From NCBI RefSeq assembly GCF_000715075.1, contig NC_134101.1:196436103-196500102 (forward strand): 64,000 nt of DNA, written 5' to 3'. The notes under the pieces were generated by a model. The model had not been told where the DNA came from. It ran no database searches and saw only the letters and a program-made list of their open reading frames with translations. Below are positions 1-9,470 of the stretch, in pieces (the first letter of the stretch is position 1; each line of letters starts with the position of its first letter). The DNA is from Nicotiana tabacum. Lineage: Eukaryota; Streptophyta; Magnoliopsida; Solanales; Solanaceae. A program made the translations under genes and the position numbers.

Positions 1-713
1 GTGGCTTGTGCTGGATATATCCCCATTCTGATATATTCCTTGATATCGTGGAACCATGGTTCACCGTCAAATTCCTCTTCAACCATGTTGCAGTAAGCGT
101 GCTGATCGTGGACTTGGATATGCAGTGGATCCACATAAGCTTTGTCCGGATGGTGCAACATTGATGCCAGGGTAGCCAATGCATCGACAACCTCATTATG
201 GATCCTTGGAATATGCCGGAACTCCACTGATTGAAACCGCTGACAAAGATCATGTAGACATTGTCGGTATGGTATGAGCTTCAAGTCTCGGGTTTCCCAT
301 TCTCCTTGAATTTGATGTACCAGAAGATCCGAATCTCCCATGACTAAGATTTCCTGGATACCCATGTCTGCGGCTAGCCTTAACCCCAAAATACAAGCTT
401 CATATTCAGCCATATTATTGGTACAATAAAATCGAAGTTGAGCCGTAACAGGATAGTGATGCCCTGTTTCAGAAATAATTACGGCTCCTATCCCGACTCC
501 TTTCATGTTAGCGGCCCCATCAAAGAAAAGTTTCCAGCCAGGTTTTTCAATTTGTTCCATCTCATCGATATGCATTATTTCTTCATCGGGAAAATAGGTT
601 TTCAATGGCTCGTACTCCTCGTCGACCGGGTTTTCGGCTAAATGATCGGCCAATGCTTGGGCTTTCATCGCAGTCCGAGTCACATAGATGATGTCGAATT
701 CTGTGAGCAATAT
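1..713 (-). CDS. Ogre second (archaeal-type) RNase H domain of pol, partial
   Basis: The frame is open from 713 to the window edge and continues the pol frame after the stop at 714-716. It encodes an RNase HI fold typical of Tat elements, which carry a second RNase H gained from the host lineage. The four acidic catalytic positions are all visible: FFDGAAN, NNMAEYEA, GDSDLLVHQ and NEVVDALA. In the element this domain should cut the RNA strand of the RNA/DNA hybrid during reverse transcription. It is unbroken within the window, but is separated from RT by two stops and runs off the edge before integrase. Confidence 0.85.
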   Translation of the reverse strand, partial: MLLTEFDIIYVTRTAMKAQALADHLAENPVDEEYEPLKTYFPDEEIMHIDEMEQIEKPGWKLFFDGAANMKGVGIGAVIISETGHHYPVTAQLRFYCTNNMAEYEACILGLRLAADMGIQEILVMGDSDLLVHQIQGEWETRDLKLIPYRQCLHDLCQRFQSVEFRHIPRIHNEVVDALATLASMLHHPDKAYVDPLHIQVHDQHAYCNMVEEEFDGEPWFHDIKEYIRMGIYPAQA

Positions 714-1226
714 CTACCACTTTGCCAGTCTCCCTGTTGGCATAGGCTTTTGAAAAATATATTTCAACGGATCCAGACGCGAAATGAGGTAAGTAGTGTA
801 GGATGTCAAATAGTATTTCAACTTCTGAGCTACCCACGTTAGGGCGCAACATGTCTTTTCTAGATGAGTATACTTAACCTCATAAGCTGTGAATTTCTTG
901 CTAAGGTAGTAGATGGCCTGTTCTTTTCTGCCGGTGAGGTCATGTTGCCCCAATACATAATCAAATGAATTTTCCAAGACCGTCAAGTAAAGAATCAGAG
1001 GTCTTCCTGGCTCTGGGGGGACCAGCACGGGCGGGTTCGACAAGTATCCTTTTATCTTATCAAACGCTTCTTGACACTCATCGGTCCATTTGACTGCGGC
1101 ATCCTTTTTCAACAATTTGAAAATAGGCTCGCAGGTTGTCGTGAGCTGAGCAATAAACCTGCTGATGTAATTCAACCTCCCCAACAAACTCAAGACTTCA
1201 GTTTTGTTCCTTGGAGGTGGCAATTC
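714..1226 (-). pseudogene. Ogre pol: RT connection and first RNase H domain
   Basis: This continues the RT frame directly after a TAA at 1227-1229 and ends at a TAG at 714-716. It begins with the RT thumb/connection motif LLGRLNYISRFIAQL and goes on to the gypsy RNase H region (AIYYLSKKFTAYEVKYTHLE, PTGRLAKW). Both bounding stops sit where related elements have glutamine (ELPPP after KAI-Q, and KW-Q-ILL), so they look like point mutations rather than real ends. The RT-linked RNase H of Tat elements is often degenerate, with the downstream second RNase H thought to replace it. Confidence 0.8.
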
Positions 1227-2286
1227 TTAGATGGCTTTGATTTTTGATGGGTCTAGCTCGATGCCTCGCCGACTGACTATGAATCCCAGCAACTTTCCAG
1301 ATGGAACTCCAAATGTGCATTTGGTAGGGTTAAGCTTGAGGTTGTACCTGCGAAGTCTTAAGAAGAATTTCCTCAAATCCCCAACGTGGTCGGCCTGATG
1401 CTTTGATTTTATGATCACATCGTCCACGTATACCTCAATCTCCTTGTGTATCATATCATGAAACACCGTGGTCATTGCTCTCATGTAAGTTGCCCTGGCG
1501 TTCTTCAAACCGAATGGCATTACCCGGTAGCAATAAGTTCCCCATGGTGTGATGAATGCCGTCTTTTCTGCATCTTCTTCATCCATTAGAATTTGATGAT
1601 ACCCGGCATAACAATCCACGAAAGATCCTATCTCATGCTTGGCACAATTATCGATCAAAATATAGATATTGGGTAATGGGAAATTATCCTTCGGACTTGC
1701 TTTGTTGAGATTGCGGTAGTCAACGCATACTCTAATTTTGCCGTCTTTCTTTGGTACAGGAACGATATTAGCTAACCAAACAGGATATCGAGTGGCTCGA
1801 ATGACCTTTGCTTCCAACTGTTTGGTGATTTCTTCTTTAATTCTCACACTCATATCAGGCTTGAATTTTCTCAACCTTTGCTTGACAGGAGGCACCATTG
1901 GATTAGTGGGCAATTTGTGAACCACTAAATCAATGCTCAAACCTGGCATGTCGTCATATGACCATGCGAAAACATCTTTGAATTCTATGAGTGCTTTAAT
2001 TAACTCTTCTCGGATACTTGGTTCGAGATGGACACTTATTTTAGTTTCTCGGATATTATTCATGTCCCCTATGTTGATGTCTTCGGTATCACTCAGGTTA
2101 GGTTTGGTTTTTTCCTCAAAGTGAATTAACTCTTTACTAATCTCTTCAAAAGCCTCATCCTCATTATATTCTGATTCATAATCACAATATATTTCTTGAA
2201 TTATTATTTCGGAACCAGATTGATTTTTAAGACTGGGCTGAGGATTCCTCATGCATGCCATATCACTAGAGCCAGCGTAAAAAGAA
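1227..2286 (-). pseudogene. Ogre pol exon 2: reverse transcriptase
   Basis: The first ATG is at 2261, but the frame is open to the predicted splice acceptor at 2287, giving a start by splicing rather than by ATG. RT motifs run in order: LRKFKPDM, a primer-grip region with VPVPKKDGKIRVCVDYRNLN, the fingers/palm segment FVDCYAGYHQI, PFGLKNARATY, and the catalytic YVDDVIIKS box with both aspartates. GKLLGFIVSRRGIELDPSKI closes the thumb. The enzyme copies element RNA into DNA in cytoplasmic particles. A TAA at 1227-1229 cuts it from the RNase H part; the catalytic core itself is intact. Confidence 0.9.
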
Positions 2287-2471
2287 CTGTACAGAAAAAA
2301 GAAGAAAAAGAAAGAAAACTATCAGGAATGATAATGAAAAAGGAAACTGTATTTTATTAGATGATGAAAGATAACAAGGTTTGCATACTTCAAACAAACT
2401 GTAAGATAAGCATTGGGATTACAACCCTGAGATAACCCAAACAAACTGAAGGAAAATCAAAAATAAACTAC
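2287..2471 (-). other. Predicted 185-bp intron between G-patch segment and RT
   Basis: On the minus strand the G-patch frame reaches a stop at 2468-2470, but a GTAGTT donor starts at 2471. A long pyrimidine tract followed by CTGTACAG gives an acceptor ending at 2287. Removing 2287-2471 joins a split Cys codon and puts the upstream frame in phase with the RT frame, with no stop between the acceptor and the RT ATG at 2261. Ogre elements are known for a partly spliced intron between protease and RT, which this matches in place and effect. The interval has no coding signal of its own and is T-rich on the minus strand. Confidence 0.75.
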
Positions 2472-3109
2472 CAAGACTCCTTTCGAATGGGGAGAGGAGT
2501 GGCTTTCCAATTATTAAGATTTGTTTCTGGCCCAACGAATTGAACTTCTGCGTTGCTACAACCTTCCCCGCTTTCCACCATATTCACATCGTCAAACAAT
2601 TTCTCGAATCTTTCAATTAATTCCTCCTCAGGATTGACCAGGGATTTAGGAATTGTTGTTATCGGGTGATTTTTAGCACCGGTCTTGACAAAAGACTTTG
2701 ATAGATGTGGGACTGGTTTTGGAAGAACCCATGCCTTTTGTTTCAGCTTTCTGGCCTTTCTCACGTCTGTGACAGTGGGTATGAATCCCAAACCAAATGT
2801 TCCCCAGTTCTCGGGGAGAGATACTGGTTGTATAATTCCTTGCAAAGATGAGCCCAAACCTTTGCTGGGTATAAAACCATTTTTTAACATTTCATAGGCT
2901 ACCATGACTGATGCAGAGGTTATCTTTGGATTCGGAAGGTACTTCCCCTCTGGAATTTTCTCTACCGACACTGTGTCGGACACTTGGTATACCCATGGTC
3001 CCTGGTCATTTTCTATTCCTTCGACCGGTACAATGGCACTGCTGTGAGCATTTAAACTTTCTTCCCCATGCACAACTATTTCTTGTTGATCCCATTCAAA
3101 CTTGACCGC
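2472..3109 (-). pseudogene. G-patch segment between Ogre protease and RT
   Basis: This is the same reading frame as gag and protease, separated only by a TAG at 3110-3112 where CAG (Gln) is expected after PSTLH. About 55-100 residues after the ATG at 3073 there is a G-patch-like block (YEMLKNGFIPSKGLGSSLQG, then GTFGLGF). G-patch domains bind RNA or activate DEAH helicases in splicing and ribosome biogenesis factors; similar glycine-rich blocks occur in retroviral protease tails. A basic stretch (RKARKLKQKAW) follows. The role in the element is unknown; RNA handling or splicing of the adjacent intron is possible but is inference. Confidence 0.7.
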
Positions 3110-4084
3110 CTAGTGTAGTGTTGACGGGACTGCTTTAGCAGCATGGATCCATGGTCGACCCAATAGCAAATTATAAGAAACAGTTATATCCAATACTTGA
3201 AACTCCATTGTGAATTCAACTGGCCCTATTGTCAGCTCCAGCACTATGTCACCAAATGAATCTCTGCTTCCACCGTCAAACCCCCGTACGCAAATACTAT
3301 TCTTCTGGATCCTCTCCTTTTTTATTTTCAATTTGCTTAAAGTGGAGAGAGGGCAGATGTTTGCACTTGACCCGTTGTCAACCAATACCCGGGTTACTAC
3401 GGAGTTTTCACATTTCACAGTGAGGTAAAGAGCTCTGTTGTGCTCAGTACCTTCCACAGGCAATTCATCATCAGAAAATGTAATTCTGTTTGCCTCAAAG
3501 ATTCTGTTGGCTATTCTTCCCAAATGATTTACAGAGATTTTATCAGGAACGTGAGCCTCATTTAGGATTTTCATCAAAGCTAGACGGTGCTCCTCTGAAT
3601 GGATCAGTAATGACAATAATGAAATTTGAGCGGGCGTCTTTTTCAGTTGATCCACAACAGAATAGTCATGGAGCTTCATTTTTCTTAAAAATTCTTCCGC
3701 TTCTTCTTCCGTCACAGCTTTCTTTATTGGTGTTGGATTATTTTTAGTTTTTCTTAACTCTTCGGGAGAAAAACATCTTCCCGAACGAGTCAAGCCTTGC
3801 ACCTCACAGACTTCTTCATTGACTTCTTTTCCCTTGTACATTACTGTCACCCATTCATAGTTCCATGGAATGGACTTGTTGTTGATCACCGGTAACTGGG
3901 TTATAGGTTTGATAATAACCCGATCTATACGGGCTCCTTCCACGACTACAATGGGTTTGCTGGCGACCCCTGGTACTATCACTTTCGACCTTTCTTGCTT
4001 TGTGGCAACTTTGCTCGAAGATCCCTCCTTGACTACCACAGATGGTTCATCACCATTTCTGTTCTGCTTAGGTACCGACTTCTC
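3110..4084 (-). pseudogene. Ogre aspartic protease region
   Basis: In frame with gag, after a TAG at 4085-4087. The pepsin-like half-site reads LVDNGSSANICP, the D-N-G-S form usual in Tat elements, and the flap/C-terminal block is YNLLLGRPWIH. It would mature Gag and Pol inside the particle. The first ~160 codons are a lysine-rich linker ending in a helical region (EEEAEEFLRKMKLHDYSVVD). The frame ends at a TAG (3110-3112) that interrupts an otherwise continuous coding frame into the G-patch segment. Confidence 0.85.
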
Positions 4085-5944
4085 CTATGTTAACTGCTTA
4101 TCTGGCTTGGCTTCATGAGACCTGATCATCATGATGGTTTGTGACGACTTCTTTGTCTCCCCATCAGCCTGTACTATTTCTATCATATTGGCCTCCTGAT
4201 GGGCTGGCATTGGATTTCTGTTGATATTGGGAGCTTTGGGGGTTTGAACCTCAATTTTATTAGTATCAATCAACTCTTGTATTGCATTCTTTAAATGCCA
4301 GCATTTTTCCGTATCATGGCCTGGTGTACCAGAACAATACTCATAGCTAATGGTGTAGTCCAGATTTTTTGGAGGAGGATTGGGTAGCTTGGATTGTATT
4401 GGTCTTAGCATGTCCAGCTGTCTCAGCCTGTGGAACAGACTAGTGTAGGACTCTCCTAATGGAGTGTAGGTTTTCTTTTTCTGCCCCCTTTCACCCCTGA
4501 ATACTGGACTAGGCCTGAAACCTGGTCCGGAGTGGGCTCGCGGATAAGGGTAGGTACTTGGTATGACAGGACCACGCCAATTAGCGTGAGTAGGTGGCTG
4601 ATTGTATGCTTGCACATGGTTGATGGAAAAATGAGGTTCCGAAGGGTGATAGTAGTGTTGAGGTGAATTGTGGTGGTAAGTTGATTGGTGAGGTCGATGT
4701 TGATTATAGTAAGGAGGTGAACCTCTGGATCCCGACCAAGTTCCTGAATCAACTACCGCTGCTTCCTCCCTTTTCTTTCTTCCGATTCCTCCTACCCCGC
4801 CTTGAATAGCTTGAGTAGTCGCCTTAATAGCCAAATAGCTCATGATTTTATTTGTCTTGAGGCCTTCTTCCACCATACCTCCCATCTTCACTACTTCGTT
4901 GAATGATTTACCTACCGCTGAAACCAAATGGGCATAGTAAGTTGGTTCCAAGGCTTGAAGAAAGTAGTCTACCATTTTACTCTCCTTCATAGGAGGATCC
5001 ACTATTGCGGCTTGTTCTCTCCACCGGAAGCCATACTCTCTAAAACTTTCATTGTGTTTTTTCTCGAATTTTGTCAAAGATAGTCGATCTGGGATGATTT
5101 CCAGATTGTATTGGAAGTGGTATGCAAATGCTTGTGCCAGGTCATCCCAGGTGTACCATCTTCCATGGTCCTGGCGTGTATACCACTCCAAAGCTGATCC
5201 GCTTAAACTTTGACTGAAGTAAGCCATCAATAATTCGTCTCTTCCCCCGGCTCCTCGCATCTTGCTGCAGAAACCCCTTAAATGGGCTACTGGGTCGCCA
5301 TGCCCATTGTATAGGTCAAATTTGGGCATCTTGAAGCCAACTGGTAATTGTACATTTGGGAACAAACACAAATCCTTGTAGGCTACACTGACTTGCCCAC
5401 CTAACCCTCGCATGTCTCGGAACGATTGTTCTAGGCTTTTGACCTTCCTGAACATCTCTTCTTGTTCAGCATTTTTGGCTGGCTTGTCAATTTCGGTTGG
5501 GAGGTCAAAACGAGGAGTAGTTGAATGGATTTCGGAGGCTTTGAGGGTGGGCTCCGGGGGGTAATATTGGTTGTCCTAGGCCTGGAATGTAGGCTCACTA
5601 GGAGATTTGTGGAGTGTAGCTGTGGGAGGTGTCACAAAGACAGGAGTTACAGGTGGAGGAAAGTATGGAACTGGTTTAGGAGGGGGAGACTGCGGTATCT
5701 GAGAGGTGGTGCCTCGGTAGTGTTGGTAGATGGGGAAATTTGGGGATAATTCTGTGGTAAGATTATCCTGAGTTTGGGCTAGTGATGGAGCAGGGTTAGT
5801 TTGGTAAGATGGGGGTGACTGCCCTGTAGACCATGCCCGGTACATCTCAGCCATTTGCTGCTTGAGTTTAAACATCTCTTCTTTCATTTTACCGACATCC
5901 ATCTCCTCTATCTCAATACCTGTGTCGACATCGGGGATAGACAT
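4085..5944 (-). pseudogene. Ogre gag (capsid/nucleocapsid), one internal stop
   Basis: From the ATG at 5944 the frame has a coiled N-terminus (KMKEEMFKLKQQMAEMYRAW) and a Pro-rich region to a TAG at 5576-5578, then continues in the same frame to 4085. The retrotransposon gag domain is clear (HLRGFCSKMRG, LSGSALEWYTRQD, FREYGFRWREQAA). A Pro/Tyr/His-rich linker precedes a zinc-knuckle-like CSGTPGHDTEKCWHLK. The frame is also open upstream of the ATG to about 6042, so the true start may be earlier or reached by splicing. Gag forms the virus-like particle. Both stops are TAG where CAG is likely, so this copy is broken. Confidence 0.85.
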
Positions 5945-6472
5945 ACTTTCGGGTATTGGTCCTTTTGATCTCGTGTGATAATGATAATATGCCAGTATAC
6001 TCTTTAGAGAAACTAACTGCTTGAATTCTGGAAATGAGCAAACTTGTTAGTTTTGAGAGTTTAACACATATATAATTACACGTTGAGATGCAATGCTCCT
6101 AGACAAATAACTCATTTCTATTATGCATTTGCTCGGCTGCTTGTGTCATCCCAGATTTTCTTGGGTTTTTTATTGTTACTCATTCTCATTTTATTTCTTA
6201 TATTATTTTTTTTATTGTGGTCGAATCTTATAGAGATTGCCTACGTATCATGCCCCCGCATGAATCAGACCTTGCGTAGTTCGGACGTAAGGCAAACAAT
6301 TTTATTTATTCTTAAAAATAATACAAAGATGGAACAGACATTACATTTGGAAAACATTATAAGAAAATGGTTTGAAAACACACAGACCCAAATCAAAATA
6401 AAAGACACAACTCTTAACATCTCTGAACATGCTCCACTTTCCACTGTTGTTGTTAATCATTGGATCATCTGC
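5945..6472 (-). other. Ogre spacer between ORF1 and gag
   Basis: About 530 bases lie between the ORF1 stop and the gag ATG. Roughly the last 100 bases before gag (to ~6042) are open in the gag frame without an ATG and follow a TTTGCTCATTTCCAG sequence that could act as a splice acceptor (weak). The rest is AT-rich with no motif I recognise; a plus-strand frame across it looks spurious. Confidence 0.4.
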
Positions 6473-8545
6473 TCAATGTGGGGCTTGACCTGGATGACCT
6501 CCCAGCGTACAATACATTCTTTCTAACTCCGTTGCCAGATGACGGGAAAAAATAGGTGCATGCTCTATAAACCTTTCATAATCCATCCCTTGGCAGTTCA
6601 CATAACTTTGAGAAGTGTAAACTGCTAAATCATGGATTTTTGCCCTGAAGTCTTGGAGACGTTGGTCTTGGTTTTGCAGTTGCTGTTGGCGAGTTGTGGC
6701 TATATCTCTAATACGGTCTTCACAATCTAAAGCTGACTCTAATTGAGCTCGGAGTCTGGCCTGATCGAGTCTTGCTTGTGCTCTTTCTCTGTCGATGTCT
6801 GCATGTTGATGCTCTCTGTTGTATCTTCTCGCCTCTTCCAGTTGTGCATGAAGTTGGGCTTCTGAATGTATCCAACGGTCTTTTCCCTTCTTGAATTGTG
6901 CCTTGTCTTCTTCGGACTGCCTTACTTGGCGTTCCTTATTAGATCTGGCTTCTTCGTTTAATTGTTGGATTCTTTCTTTAGCTTTGCTCAACGCCTTTTC
7001 GGTTTTTGCAAAAATGGAATCATAATCTTGCATTTTTTCAAAAAGATTGGCGATGATTTTTTGATCCTTCCAACTCCTCATTGGTGTTTCAGAAGCTTTC
7101 TTCATTTTTTGAAATTGAGTGTGAAGATTTTTATTCTCACAAGCCAGACTCTTCTTCTCGCCTTCTGCTTCTTGTGCTTGCAAATCTTTCTCCAAACTGA
7201 GGCTCCTCAAATTTTCTTTTAAGGCATGGATGGTTGCTTTATACCCCTTTTCCTTTTCTCCCCAAATCAACCGCTCTTGGATTTTATCGTTAAAGGTTTG
7301 AACATGGGGTCTTTTTGTTGGCCTTCTTTGATCGGGTTCTGGTACATCATCCACGCGGGACCGTTTCTCAAACCACCTTGCATATCCTGGATTTATCTCG
7401 CCCTTTGTAGTGTCTGGGACTTGAGTATCATCTTTTAAGTATCGATATCCATTCCACATCTGCTGAATTAAAGCCTTGGGAAGAGTGGTTTCAGGGTGTA
7501 ACTCGATTACTTGCATACTCAAATCTTCATCATCAGGAACTACTTGGTATCTCCCTAGTTGTCTTAGAACTCTTTGTGGCGCATATGGCTGGATGCTTCT
7601 CAATCCTAATAGTAGTAAATAACTATTCGAGGTTGACATGTGTATCACTTCCCTCACCGGGAGCCATCCAAAAGTCCACTCAATTTGACTTGTCGTTAAT
7701 GATCTTAGATGAGATACCCAGGCTTCGACCCCTTCTGGAGACTTATAATCTTTTACTCTTTCTTCATAAATCTCGATGAAATTATCATGGCTTGGACCAT
7801 ACTGTATGAACTTGGGGTGATGTTGGAGATGTTCAATCATCCACATTTGCAACAAAATTTTGCACCCTTCGAAGATCTTTGCCCCTGATTTACATAAGGT
7901 TAACGCCCGATAAATGTCTGAGAGAATGATCGGGACAAGGGTGTGATTTTCCTTGGTAGTGAGGACCTGTACGACTTTCGCTGTGCAAATATCAATTGTT
8001 CGTTCTTTGTTTGGGAAGACCATGATTCCTAGAAAAGCCACCATGAAGGCGAATCGACGGTGAATTTGCCAGGTGTCTTTGTTCTGTTTGTTAGTAAGGC
8101 CCTTTTCATGAATTTCAAACCCGTCCGGCTTTCCGAATCTTGAATATAGGAAGTTGAAAGAACAACACCCGTTGACAACATTGCTTTTTCTAATTTGATT
8201 ACTGATGTTTAGAAGACCAAAGAATCGATGCACTGAGGGAGCTTTTGGGAATATAAGACTTTGGTTTCTTAATTCTCCGTCAAAACCGGCATATCCAGCT
8301 ATTTCTTCTAATGTAGGAGTAAGCTCGAAATCAGAGAAGCGAAAGACATTGTGAACAGGGTCCCAAAAAGTTACTAATGCCGCAATCAAATCATCACGTG
8401 GTTTAACTTTCATAATATCTGTGAGAGTTCCCAAATGCTTAACGACCCATTTTTGACCATCTTCTCCTAACTCATGCCACCATATCTGAAGCCGAAATAG
8501 AAACTCATTTGTATTTGCGGATGGAGGGTTTTGGGTGGTGCTCAT
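6473..8545 (-). CDS. Ogre ORF1 protein (DUF7745/plant-mobile-domain-like with long coiled coil), intact
   Basis: I chose the ATG at 8545 (protein begins MSTTQNPPSANTNE); an upstream in-frame ATG at 8599 adds 18 unlikely residues. About 690 codons have no stop. Residues ~1-400 are a globular region with aromatic motifs (WVVKHLGTL, LIAALVTFWDP, FTPTLEEI-like ELTPTLEEIAGYAGFD) that I recognise as the ORF1 family placed before gag in Solanaceae Tat/Ogre elements (DUF7745, related to the plant mobile domain). A basic linker (KRSRVDD, RRPTKRPH) then leads to ~220 residues of Glu/Lys/Gln/Arg-rich heptad helix, likely a long coiled coil. Its biochemical role is not established; RNA or Gag binding is speculation. 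It is the only long intact ORF of this element. Confidence 0.75.
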   Translation of the reverse strand: MSTTQNPPSANTNEFLFRLQIWWHELGEDGQKWVVKHLGTLTDIMKVKPRDDLIAALVTFWDPVHNVFRFSDFELTPTLEEIAGYAGFDGELRNQSLIFPKAPSVHRFFGLLNISNQIRKSNVVNGCCSFNFLYSRFGKPDGFEIHEKGLTNKQNKDTWQIHRRFAFMVAFLGIMVFPNKERTIDICTAKVVQVLTTKENHTLVPIILSDIYRALTLCKSGAKIFEGCKILLQMWMIEHLQHHPKFIQYGPSHDNFIEIYEERVKDYKSPEGVEAWVSHLRSLTTSQIEWTFGWLPVREVIHMSTSNSYLLLLGLRSIQPYAPQRVLRQLGRYQVVPDDEDLSMQVIELHPETTLPKALIQQMWNGYRYLKDDTQVPDTTKGEINPGYARWFEKRSRVDDVPEPDQRRPTKRPHVQTFNDKIQERLIWGEKEKGYKATIHALKENLRSLSLEKDLQAQEAEGEKKSLACENKNLHTQFQKMKKASETPMRSWKDQKIIANLFEKMQDYDSIFAKTEKALSKAKERIQQLNEEARSNKERQVRQSEEDKAQFKKGKDRWIHSEAQLHAQLEEARRYNREHQHADIDRERAQARLDQARLRAQLESALDCEDRIRDIATTRQQQLQNQDQRLQDFRAKIHDLAVYTSQSYVNCQGMDYERFIEHAPIFSRHLATELERMYCTLGGHPGQAPH

Positions 8546-9355
8546 TCTGTATCTGAAATTAATTTTAACAAAATCAAGACTCATTTTGAAAACAGACACT
8601 AAAAAAAAATCAATTTGTCTATTTATTTAGCACTTTTTATTTTTTTTCAAAACAGACACTCGTAAAAAAAATCATTTTTTTTTATTTAACACTTTTTTTT
8701 CAAAACTTAAAACTATTTTTGGGAATTTTCTAAAACAACCTATTTTATTCCTCGGTTCTCACAATGATTTTTTTTTCAATTAAGCTGGTCAACAAGCAAA
8801 TCCGAGGCAAATGAATGCACAAGTAGCAAGTAGGATGCATCAGGATGGTCTTTTCATTTCGGGTTCACCTGTCCTAGACAGACCCAACCCCTGTGTTGAG
8901 TCTCCAAGGCCAAATGTACATGATGCAAATAGACGTTCCTACTAGGGATCCGATACATGGCTGAGTTATTCTAAGTGAAAAACCTGAAGTAGATTGTTCT
9001 AAACCTGGCTCACCCAAACGGGCAGTTTGAGCCGAAGTGGGGGCAACGTACCGGGAGCACGAAAGTCTACCCGGCCTAGTTACTTGTCCCAACTTCGTCT
9101 TATTTGGTATGACTTTTAACAGAAAGGTGGGCCACGCGCACGTGTGCACCATAAATTTAGAAGACTCAGAAAGAAGGTGGGTTTCGTAACAGTTTTATAT
9201 TCACAATTCAAATAATATTAAAGCGATAAAAAGCAATATTTAGCATATTAAGCATAAACATGTAAAAATCATATAATAAATAAAGCCAACTATAATAGTT
9301 ATTTTAATCTCGAATTCTTGAACCCTGAACCAGTGGTTCTGGGTCACACTTAAAT
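8546..9355 (-). other. Ogre untranslated leader
   Basis: This lies between the PBS and ORF1, with no coding signal. Near ORF1 (8576-8700) a roughly 60-bp A/T-tract unit containing AAAACAGACACT is duplicated imperfectly. The rest would hold packaging and dimerisation signals by analogy with other retroelements, but none can be recognised by eye. Confidence 0.5.
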
Positions 9356-9372
9356 CCCCAGCAGAGTCGCCA
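9356..9372 (-). promoter_or_regulatory. Primer binding site (tRNA-Arg-type) of Ogre element
   Basis: The minus strand reads TGGCGACTCTGCTGGGG four bases inside the LTR end. It starts with TGG, the complement of a tRNA CCA tail, and matches the PBS type reported for Ogre elements (tRNA-Arg). The position next to the TGTGACA-type LTR end fixes element orientation. The isoacceptor is from memory of the family and was not searched. Confidence 0.8.
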
Positions 9373-9459
9373 GAGCTGTCACACCTCCTCTTTCCGGCCC
9401 CGCGAGGGTGCGAAGGAGTTTTCTCCAATTAAAGGACAGTCAAAACGGGATTTGTTTTT

Positions 9460-9470
9460 CAGAGTCGCCA
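9460..9470 (-). promoter_or_regulatory. PBS-like 11-mer inside Ogre U5
   Basis: CAGAGTCGCCA on the plus strand is identical to the tRNA-proximal core of the true PBS 90-100 bases away. The same 11-mer is at the same relative place in the other Tat LTR (18147-18157). A second tRNA contact is possible but unproven. Confidence 0.45.

Noticed and set aside
4085..4087. Programmed TAG readthrough between gag and protease
   Set aside because: Not excluded, but four more stops of the same Gln-replacing type in the same polyprotein make decay the simpler reading; an alignment of intact copies would decide.
4456..4752. A second minus-strand frame inside Ogre gag
   Set aside because: It is the shadow of the Pro/Tyr/His-rich gag linker in another phase.
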